The position numbers and the translations under genes were made by a program. From NCBI GenBank assembly GCA_043228905.1, contig JBHGNT010000007.1:21576001-21640000 (forward strand): a stretch of DNA of 64,000 bases, given 5' to 3'. The stretch comes from Azolla caroliniana (Eukaryota; Polypodiophyta). Under the pieces are notes generated by a model. It was given only the letters and a program-made list of their open reading frames with translations, had not been told where the DNA came from and did not search any database. Positions within the stretch are counted from its first letter, which is position 1. Each line of letters opens with the position of its first letter. Below are positions 56,852-64,000 of the stretch, in pieces.

Positions 56852-59130
56852 CATACATATTTACATACATACATACATCATTCCAATTCATGCATACCAT
56901 ACCATACCATCTTCATTTATTCATTACACACACATATTTGCATTCATTTCTAAGGTTTAAAAGATTCTATCCACTTCATATTCATATATTTAGTATTGAC
57001 ATAGACACATGGAGAAACATGAAAACATCGTATGTCTAATGTTTTGCGTACTTACTGAAACACCCTTGTTATATCATTGTAGGTGAAGCACGCACACGCA
57101 AAATGTTGACCAAATTTGAGAAATTGGGCATTGGGATTGGAGTATCTCTAATGGGGATTATAATACTCATCCTAGCAATATGTATATGGAAGCTCAGAAA
57201 GAGAGCAGAGAATGCAGAGAAACAAGCTAAACCCTTTGGTGAGTAGCATAGTGCACATCAACTAACACTACAACACTAAATAGTGTTTGTTTTGCTTAGA
57301 ATAAAATGCCCCAACGTTTTGTTTTCTATATATACCAAAATACCCGCTAACTTTACAAAAGCAATAGAATACCCCTCTCTAACAGTACATTTCTTGCTAT
57401 GGAGAGGGTATTCTTGTCAATGTTGAGAACATAGTAAGGGGCATTATCTTGGTAGGGGTACCCTATAACAAGTTAGGAGTCTTTTTATTAAACACCCAAA
57501 TAACTCGAGGTTATATTGCCGTTTTTCCATCCATTATCTTAAGAAAGATTAACGAGCATGGGATATATGTATATGTGTGCCAACAGCTTCTTGGATTAGT
57601 AGTAACAATGAAAAACCAAACATCCCGCAATTGAAAGGCGCTAGATGGTTCTCTTTTGAAGAAATCAAACAGTGTACAAACAACTTGAACAGTGCCAATC
57701 AGATAGGTGCAGGAGGATATGGGAAGGTATGTATGTGTGTGTGTGCACATTGCAATGTGAAATTTAATGAGAGCATAAGGATTCTTCCCTTGCTTATTAA
57801 TAGTGATTAAGTAAGTAGAGAAATAAAAATATATTTCAATGTGCCTAGGTGTACAAGGGTGTCCTCCCAAATTCTGGGGAGGTGGTGGCAATCAAGAGAT
57901 CTGATGCTAAATCTCTACAAGGTGCTGAAGAATTCAAGAATGAGGTCGAGCTTTTGTCTCGAGTGCATCATAGGAATCTAGTTGGGTTGATTGGATTTTG
58001 TTTTGAAGAAGGTGAGCAAATGCTTGTCTACAAGTATATGCCAAATGGAACACTAAGAGAAGCCCTAACAGGTACTTTACAACATCTATATTTTTAGTCC
58101 GCCACTTTATGAATGCCATCCTTCCAATTTGGCATCATATTTAGCATTCCATACTTTATTAATAATGACAATGTGTTTTCCTATAAACTTCTACTTAATA
58201 TTTAAAGGTAAAAGTGGAGTTCACATGGATTGGAATAGAAGAATTGAGTTGGCCTTAGGGGCTGCAAAGGGCATTGCTTACCTCCATAATGAGGCCCATC
58301 CACCCATCATCCACACCGATATCAAATCAAGCAACATACTTCTCGATGAGCACCTAACGGCAGTGGTTGCGGATTTTGGGTTATCAAAGCCCACAACCCA
58401 AGGAGATGAAATAATAAGTATTGACCACACGAATATTAAAGGGACAATGGTAAGTTATTTCTGTTGAGCAACTATTGTGGAAGCATTGTATATGTACGTC
58501 TTTGCTCACATATACAAGCATACATACATTTGTGTGTATGTTTCATTGAGAATAGGATTGGAGTGTAATTTCTAATTGGTTTGTGATTGGTTTTGCTAGG
58601 GATATTTGGATCCAAACTACTTAATGAATAATGAGCTAACAGTGAAGAGTGATGTGTATAGCTTTGGAGTAATGTTGCTTGAACTAGTGACTGGCAGACG
58701 CCCGATTGAAGAAGGCAAATACATGGTGTATGATGTCAAGAATAAAGTTGAAAAAGTTGGGGTGGATGATGTGTTGTCATTGATTTTGGACCCTAATCTC
58801 ATTAGACAATCTTATCCTAAGAAAGGTGTAGCTAGATTCATTGATCTAGCTCTAAAGTGTTTACAAGATGATCCAGTCGATAGACCTACCATGGTTGAAG
58901 TATGTAGGGAGCTTGAGGAGATAAGCCTTATTAATAACTATGGAGATTGGAATAAGGCGAAAGAAGATTTAGAGGTAGAAGATAAGTCACCTTCATGCTA
59001 TACCAATTTGGTAAAGGATATGAATCACCTCTTAACGGATGAACCCAAGTGCCCAATGGATATCTCTTCACTATTTTATTTTAGTGGGGGTAGTACAAGT
59101 ATCATTACAAGAGCACCAGTACCGAAGTAA
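50492..59130 (+). CDS. LRR receptor-like kinase, subfamily VIII-1 (HPCA1-like), 19 exons, 1,029 aa
   Basis: Plasma-membrane receptor kinase. My exon model is 50492-50624, 50805-50955, 51464-51535, 51749-51823, 51946-52017, 52156-52335, 53077-53151, 53339-53410, 53875-53946, 54990-55058, 55147-55221, 55427-55501, 55622-55756, 56076-56617, 57083-57238, 57587-57726, 57849-58071, 58208-58449, 58600-59130. All introns are GT-AG and the sum is 3,090 nt in frame. Signal peptide 1-38; LRR cap [14 protein letters not shown]...WLGIICD about 55-78; LRRs about 95-418, most encoded by 69-75-nt phase-2 exons; cysteine-containing region with C457, C464, C479 and C481; transmembrane 615-635. Kinase: GAGGYGKV 692-699, Lys714, Glu730, HTD 808-810 (HRD expected), DFG 828-830, GTMGYLDPNY. 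C-terminus [17 protein letters not shown] is typical of VIII-1. The best-known member, Arabidopsis HPCA1, senses hydrogen peroxide; whether this one does is unknown. Confidence 0.93.
51034..51473 (+). repeat. 147-bp tandem repeat, 3 copies, filling intron 2
   Basis: Units start AATTAATGTAGG at 51034, 51181 and 51328. Each ends GAACAT(A/T)GGCT. The last unit runs into the true 3' splice site (AG at 51462-51463). Confidence 0.93.
52340..53050 (+). repeat. 110-125-bp tandem repeat, about 6 copies, in intron 6
   Basis: Units contain AAATTTGTCTAGTAATGC, AACCAGTTTTCTTTTTCTGA and GATTGATGATGAATTGTG in order, plus variable ATC runs (52480-52507). Confidence 0.9.
53450..53830 (+). repeat. About 38-bp AT-rich repeat in intron 8
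   Basis: Repeated GAATGAATGGATTGAACAAA with ATGAATTTTAATT spacers, at least 7 diverged units. Confidence 0.85.
54281..54775. mobile_element. MITE-like element (495 bp) in intron 9
   Basis: Perfect 14-bp terminal inverted repeats: TAATTAACAATTGG (54281-54294) and CCAATTGTTAATTA (54762-54775). Flanks are TTAT on both sides. The inside is rich in GGTTCGGTTC and its complement GAACCGAACC, with no coding capacity. Superfamily not determined. Confidence 0.75.
56693..56880 (+). repeat. (ACAT)n/(AC)n microsatellite in intron 14
   Basis: Long ACAT and CA runs with variants. The Tyr/His-rich frames across it are not genes. Confidence 0.95.
58315..58317 (+). other. ACC (Thr809) in the HRD position of the kinase
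   Basis: Reads [12 protein letters not shown]. The catalytic Asp810, Lys714 and DFG are present, so this is a non-RD change and not loss of the catalytic Asp. Confidence 0.85.
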
Positions 59131-60410
59131 ACAATTAGTTCCCAAGTATTATTACAAAGAGTACCATAATTTGTGCATAATATATGTAATAAGTTTTGAT
59201 TGTAAGGTTCTTGTGGTAACCAAGAGTGCGATTCTCGATTTCTTCTTCAAATATTAGGTCAACAATGCTTGCGTGAAAAGTGCTTGATTTCATGAACATT
59301 GGATCCATCCCAAGATGATACAAAGCCATTGTGGAATAAATAAGGTTATTATATACCATTGATAGCTTGGTTGTGGCTCATCTTACATGCAAATGTTTCT
59401 CTTATTATATATATGGCAACAACAAATACTTGAAAATGTAGATAATATAGTGTACACAAATAGAGGATTGAAAGAAATGTGAAGAATGTATATGCCAAAT
59501 AACTAAATGAGGAGATTGATGTTAGTTGCATCTCCATCTCTAAGTCACCTAAATCGAATGTACATGAGACCATGTATGCTATGTAAGAATGGTTATTGCA
59601 CTAGACAAAAAAATTTGTGACATAATACATGAATGTTACGAGTTTAATTCATAACACATTCAGGTTGGTTAATCAAACATAATCCTCATACAAAAAAAAA
59701 TATTGCCTTTTTCTATAAAAGTATCATCCCATAATAGAGTAAAGTGGGGTTTGTCCTCATAATGTGGTCGCACAACTTTAGACTCAAGATCTTGCATTAG
59801 GAAAAATATTTACAAGCATGAATAACGAAGATGTGTGCCCTTGTCATAATCTCGAATGTGGGAAGAGATTCATAAACAATCAGCAAGGTAGATTAGATTC
59901 TGAAAATGAGCTACAATTGATAACATAAGGTGTTATGATATATCATTTCATAGTCTTAACGATGCCAATGAGGGATATTTGATGTTAATCATATTCCAAG
60001 GGATTGCGATTATTAGGAAGCCATGGAAACACTGTTTGTGATCAAAATACAATCAATGCAATAGTGAGTTAGTAACATTGTTAGCCTAAACTAAGTGCAG
60101 TTTCATTGGTGGTGCACACATTCAAGTCCCACCTTGGTAGGTTTTTGAGACGTGTTCACCTCCAAATCATTGTTGGTTGTCATCAATATGTTACCCTAAA
60201 CCCTAAACTAATAGAAAACATCCAAGTCAGTAATTATGGTGGACTAAAGAACTCCCAGGACCCCACCCTTGGCACCAGGTAATTGTTGTTCATTCCCCAC
60301 TATGATGTTGGGGCATCATTGGCATTATCTTCAGCAATCTTCTCAATGATTCCGGGCATGGTTAAGACAATCAATCGTTAGCATATGACAAATGCCCTTT
60401 TCTCATACAG
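59131..60410. other. Intergenic, kinase 3' flank
   Basis: AT-rich and non-coding. It contains the short telo-box-like ACCCTAAACCCTAAAC near 60190. No poly(A) signal is assigned with confidence. Confidence 0.5.
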
Positions 60411-60534
60411 GGATGGGCTGGCTCATGGAAAGCTTCCAATTAGATGCAACATGAAAACGATGGAACGAGAAGATATTGATGAAGATGACACCAGAAAATG
60501 GCGCGGAAGGCTCCGATATTTGCTTGATCTCTAA
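60411..60534 (+). other. Possible orphan 3' exon
   Basis: After an acceptor-like TTCTCATACAG (60400-60410) a frame of about 41 codons runs DGLAHGKLPIRCNMKTMER to RLRYLLDL and a TAA at 60532. It is charged and protein-like, but I do not recognise it and see no upstream exon. It could be a gene relic. Confidence 0.2.
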
Positions 60535-60931
60535 TTAGACTGTAATTTATGATAGGTAAGGTAAGTTTCTTTTAAATTGGAAGCAATTTTTAAGGGTCTC
60601 GGCCAGAAGCACTTTACGATGGGTTTGCTTTCAAGCAGCATGGTAATCTTGAAAAGCCTAAGCTGCCATCCCTTTGTCTTCTTGTGCCCGACGAGCTACC
60701 ACCATGTCAACTCCACAGGGCTTCCTACATGCCTGTGAACCTTGCATAAGGTTCAAAATGAGCATGAGGCCCTGAGTAGTTCAAATCGAATAATGAATAA
60801 TACTTGTTCTTTAATACAATCTCGGCCTTCTTGACCAGTATGTACATAGTGGTACATGAATGTAGCTTGTCTAGGACATGAACGATGATGCTTAATCAAA
60901 ACCAAACCAATGGTAAGCCTGATTTTTACAC

Positions 60932-61224
60932 TGGAAGAAGCACCTGTTCAGCCTAATTCACCGCTACAAACATCCGTCCACGCAATTTGCAATATCAACA
61001 GCATACTCGGTCATCTCAGCATTATTTCCATAGATGTTTGACATGAGTACGTACGCAGTAGCTTGCTTGGGCTACAAGTGGAAGAAGTACCTGTTCAGCC
61101 TAATTCACTGCTACAAACATCCGTCCACGCAATTTCGACATCAACAGCAAACTTGGTCATCTCAGCATTATCTCCATAGATGTTTGACATGAGTATGTAC
61201 GCAGTAGCTTGCTTGGGCTGCAAG
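60932..61224 (-). repeat. 147-bp tandem duplication covering the PPR gene 3' end
   Basis: 60932-61078 and 61079-61224, both beginning TGGAAGAAG on plus, about 93% alike by eye. The right copy contains codons 720-762 and the stop. The left copy lies downstream of the gene. Confidence 0.93.
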
Positions 61225-63383
61225 TTAACCGCGTGATCGAATGCATGCTTTGCCATCTCTATGCTACTATGCATGCGACATGCCCCTAGCACCGACAACC
61301 AAATAGGCATATCAGCCTCCATGGGCATTAATTTCAAAAGGTTCATGATCCTCTTGAAATCGCCGGCACGACCCAGGAGGTCTATCATTATGCCATAGTG
61401 CTTTAGGTTTGGACAAATAGCATAGTCTCTAATCATGGACTCGAAATACTGGCATCCTCTAGATACTAGACCAGAGTAGCTGCAAGCCGATAGAAGAGAA
61501 GTCATGAGAATGTCATCAGGACTCCTGCCTGTAGCTTTAAAGCTCTCAAACATATGAAGGCTTTCTACGGAGTTCCCTTCAGATGCATGGCCAGATATGC
61601 ATGCACTCCATGATGCCACATCCGGAAGAAGAGAGCCATCGAAAGCAGACTGTGCATCAGCCATGCTTGCACAACTCCCATATGTATTCACCAAAGTAGC
61701 TTGCATGGTTGATATGTGGTCATATCCAGCTGAGATGACACTGAAGTGAAGCTCCTCGCATATTTCTAAGCTCCCAGTTATCCCAGAGGATTGGAGAACA
61801 CATAGAAATGTTATGGAATCCAAACACATTTCCTCATTTTGCATGTGTCTGTATAAGAGTAAAGCCTTCTCTGCTTTTCCTTGCTCGACATAAGCACAGA
61901 GCATGGCCGTCCACGACACGAGATTTCGCTCTAACAATCCATCAAACACATCCTCTGCCTCCATTATGTCTCCACATCGTCCGTACACACCAAGAAGAGT
62001 CGTCCCAACAATCATATCTTGTGTGAATCCATTCATATCTGCATCTTTGTGCAATGCCCTTGCAATCTCTAAAGCAATTTCTTTGGTCAATCTTCCATTA
62101 GAGATCATACCTTCCTTTTCTGCAAGAATGGCACAAGCTTGAAGGGCCATCACGAATGTCAGCTTTTCAGGTCGAGAGCCATCTTGTTGCATCTGTCGAT
62201 ATAATTGCAAAGCTTTCTCGGCTTTATGGTCATCAACATACGCAGAAAGCATTGCATTCCATGAGATAATATCACGAACAAGCATTGAACAAAAAACATT
62301 CTCAGCTTGTGAGATCACCCCACACTTTCCATACACGCTCACAAGGGTATTCCTGACAATGAGCTCGGATCCATAACCATTTCGCAATGCATCTCTATGA
62401 AGAGCATTTACAAGCTCTAGCAACGCAACAGCCTTGATTCGTTTCTCTTCGATTTTATGTGCTTCTTCCTTCTCCACAAGTAAGCCACATGCTTGAAGGG
62501 TAACAACATATATAAGATCTTTCATTGCTACCATTTCTTCTTGCATCTGTCTATACAACCGCAAGGCCTTCCCACAGGCTCCTTGTTCAACATAGGCCGA
62601 GAGCATGGATGTCCATGAAACAACATCATGCTTAGATATCATACAGAAGGCAGCCTCTGCATCAGTGATGCTACCACATTTGCCATACATACTAACAAGG
62701 GTGCTACCAAGGTGAGGATCAGATGCCAAGCCCTTCGATCGAGCCTCATCGTGTAGCATCTTTCCTTGTACAAGGTCATGCATGTTGCCACATGCTTTGA
62801 CTAGGCTAACAAGCGTATATCGGTTGGGTGTGATTCTTTCCTCTCGCATCTCTTGGTATAGACGAAGAGCATCGGCGAATCGGCCACAATCTACGTACGA
62901 TGAGATGATAGCACTCCAAGAGAAGACTGTGCGGCGCGGCAAACCACGAGAGACATTCCATGCATCCTCGGCCCCGCCGCATTTGGCGAGGGTCACTACC
63001 ATGTAGTCGCCGAGGAATCCCTCTAACCCTATATGTTTACAACACATAACATGCTCATACACTTCCTTGGCATGTGGCAAGGACTTCTTGTGCATACAAG
63101 CCTTGAGGATGCAGACATATGTATCCAAGGAAGGTGCAGAATCCAAGAAGGCTGGGGAGAGGAGGATGGGCATGGCTCTCTCCAGCTGCCCTGTCTTGCA
63201 TAGACTTCGTACAAGGGCTTCTGGGCCATCATCATCATCAACATGATCAGCATCATGGGAGGATGTGTTGGGTCCATTGGAATGACCACCAGATGGGCAG
63301 GATCTGGATCTGAACTGCTTCCCCTGCTTCTGGTGTGTGTGACTCTGTTTCCATGTGCACAAAACAGGGGCCTTCTTCATCAC
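61095..63383 (-). CDS. PLS-class PPR protein with E motif, 762 aa, intronless
   Basis: Predicted organellar RNA-binding protein. N-terminus MMKKAPVLCTWKQSHTHQK is basic and Ser/Gln rich, suiting a mitochondrial or plastid transit peptide (target not decidable). PPR motifs run from about residue 85 to 690. Typical S/P motifs are TVFSWSAIISSYVDCGRFAD (152-171), DVVSWTSMLSAYVEQG (253-268), DIISWNAMLSAYVDD (371-385), NLVSWTAMLCAYVEQGKAEK (487-506) and DVASWSACISGHASEG (588-603). Charged inserts (LVEKEEAHKIEEKR, AEKEGMISNGRLTKE) sit between motif pairs. The E1 motif PIWLSVLGACRMHSSIEMAK...YILMSNIYGDN lies at 693-739. There is no complete E2 and no DYW domain, so editing would need a partner in trans. 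Of the two adjacent Met codons the first is used here. No frameshift or stop is seen. Confidence 0.93.
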   Translation of the reverse strand: MMKKAPVLCTWKQSHTHQKQGKQFRSRSCPSGGHSNGPNTSSHDADHVDDDDGPEALVRSLCKTGQLERAMPILLSPAFLDSAPSLDTYVCILKACMHKKSLPHAKEVYEHVMCCKHIGLEGFLGDYMVVTLAKCGGAEDAWNVSRGLPRRTVFSWSAIISSYVDCGRFADALRLYQEMREERITPNRYTLVSLVKACGNMHDLVQGKMLHDEARSKGLASDPHLGSTLVSMYGKCGSITDAEAAFCMISKHDVVSWTSMLSAYVEQGACGKALRLYRQMQEEMVAMKDLIYVVTLQACGLLVEKEEAHKIEEKRIKAVALLELVNALHRDALRNGYGSELIVRNTLVSVYGKCGVISQAENVFCSMLVRDIISWNAMLSAYVDDHKAEKALQLYRQMQQDGSRPEKLTFVMALQACAILAEKEGMISNGRLTKEIALEIARALHKDADMNGFTQDMIVGTTLLGVYGRCGDIMEAEDVFDGLLERNLVSWTAMLCAYVEQGKAEKALLLYRHMQNEEMCLDSITFLCVLQSSGITGSLEICEELHFSVISAGYDHISTMQATLVNTYGSCASMADAQSAFDGSLLPDVASWSACISGHASEGNSVESLHMFESFKATGRSPDDILMTSLLSACSYSGLVSRGCQYFESMIRDYAICPNLKHYGIMIDLLGRAGDFKRIMNLLKLMPMEADMPIWLSVLGACRMHSSIEMAKHAFDHAVNLQPKQATAYILMSNIYGDNAEMTKFAVDVEIAWTDVCSSELG

Positions 63384-63462
63384 ATGACACCCCCAAACAT
63401 GTGCTCTTTTCTTCCTTTTGTTTGCTTCATTTTATAAATCCTCTGTGATTCTTTCTCTTCCT

Positions 63463-63487
63463 AGTCATAGTCATAGTCATAGTCAGA
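63463..63487. repeat. TCATAG hexamer repeat, PPR 5' flank
   Basis: Four TCATAG-type units about 80-105 bp upstream of the PPR start. Possibly 5' UTR. Confidence 0.8.
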
Positions 63488-63564
63488 TTGAATGAAAAAT
63501 GCTTATCATACTACCATCTCCCGAAGCCTTAGTCGTTCTTCCTAGATGACCCTGTGTTAATCAA

Positions 63565-64000
63565 ATCATCAACGGTTCGGTTCGAACCGAACCGTGAAAC
63601 CGCGGATTAACGGCTTAAACGGTTCGGCTCGAGCCTATTATTGGTTTAATGATTTCCAATTTAAATGGTTTGACAGTTTAGGATCGACACTCAGATCATT
63701 TTCTTAAATTGATTGTTTTCACATTTTAAGCCTCATTTTTTATATTTTAAAAAAAAACTTTGAGTTTTGAAAATTTTAAAATTTTCAAAATTTTAATGTA
63801 AACTTTTGGATTTTGACCTAACTTGTAAACCAAAACCGAACCACGAAACCGTGGTTTTAAAAGTTTAACAATTTGAAAGTGTCTAAAACCATATGGTTTG
63901 AGCTTGCGTTTTTTGTAATGGTTTGGTTTAAATGGTTTTGTGGTTCGGTTCAGTTTAAGTTTCAATTTTTTTTAACTGTTTGAGTTTGACACTCTTGAAT
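63565..64000. repeat. GGTTCGGTTC-rich repeat related to the intron 9 MITE, cut by the window end
   Basis: It opens with the palindrome GGTTCGGTTCGAACCGAACC, then shares blocks with 54300-54760: ATTTTAAAATTTT tracts, CGAAACCG, and TTTTGTGGTTCGGTTCA-like sequence. No CAATTGG terminus is seen at this copy. Confidence 0.65.

Noticed and set aside
56611-57039. Cys/Tyr-Val and His-Thr-Tyr rich frames
   Set aside because: They are translations of the ACAT/AC microsatellite in intron 14 of the kinase gene.
58309-58320. Receptor kinase as a pseudokinase
   Set aside because: Only the Arg of HRD is changed. Glycine loop, Lys714, Glu730, Asp810 and DFG are intact, so loss of activity is not implied.
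60186-60205. Second interstitial telomere block
   Set aside because: Only two CCCTAAA-type units; this is common as a telo-box and too short to claim repair-derived telomere DNA.
60932-61224. 147-bp unit length shared by the PPR duplication and kinase intron 2 as a nucleosome-linked mechanism
   Set aside because: Two cases are too few, the sequences are unrelated, and other arrays at the locus have other periods.

Overview
This is nuclear DNA of a land plant. It holds a 19-exon leucine-rich-repeat receptor kinase, a PLS-class pentatricopeptide-repeat (PPR) gene, copia, gypsy and LINE retrotransposons with initiator-tRNA-Met primer sites, and TTTAGGG telomere-type repeats. The PPR repeats are long and evenly spaced with charged inserts between them, a style I associate with ferns or other non-seed vascular plants. 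That assignment is an inference.

Layout. 1-4307: 3' part of a decayed copia element with its LTR. 4308-12840: an LTR remnant and an LTR-element gag gene, split at a CAAAC target by a complete copia element (5593-12020, minus) that itself carries a solo LTR (9771-10675) with an inserted telomere repeat. 12841-47102: one minus-strand LINE split in two by a 30.7-kb stack of nested LTR elements (14385-45096). 47836-48760: tail of a second LINE. 48761-50491: AT-rich intergenic DNA, a minisatellite and the kinase promoter. 50492-59130: receptor kinase gene, intact by my exon model (3,090 nt in frame). 61095-63383: PPR gene on minus, with its last ~147 bp duplicated in tandem. 63565-64000: a GGTTCGGTTC-type repeat related to a MITE inside a kinase intron.

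The nested stack can be ordered from target-site duplications. The LINE was hit by copia A1 (14385-45096, CAAGC). A1 was hit by a gypsy element (17290-27430, right end lost) and by copia A2 (27628-43487, GTACC/ATACC). The gypsy integrase was hit by copia A3 (21785-26818, GTAGG). A2 was hit by copia B (31453-36727, TGAAC), the youngest, and by a gag-only terminal-repeat element (37232-41891, ACGT). Every retrotransposon gene read here carries stops, frameshifts or lost catalytic residues, so none looks autonomous now. The two cellular genes look functional.

The least expected signals lie in the LTRs of copia families A and B. Three palindromes sit at and upstream of the TATA box, one with a compensatory base change between families. 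A series of short stem-loops with compensatory changes follows in the predicted RNA leader. Also notable: the youngest copia has YVGD instead of YVDD in its reverse transcriptase; the gag-only element shares LTR ends, primer site and gag with the gypsy element; and the receptor kinase has HTD instead of HRD and a modified cysteine pattern in its ectodomain.
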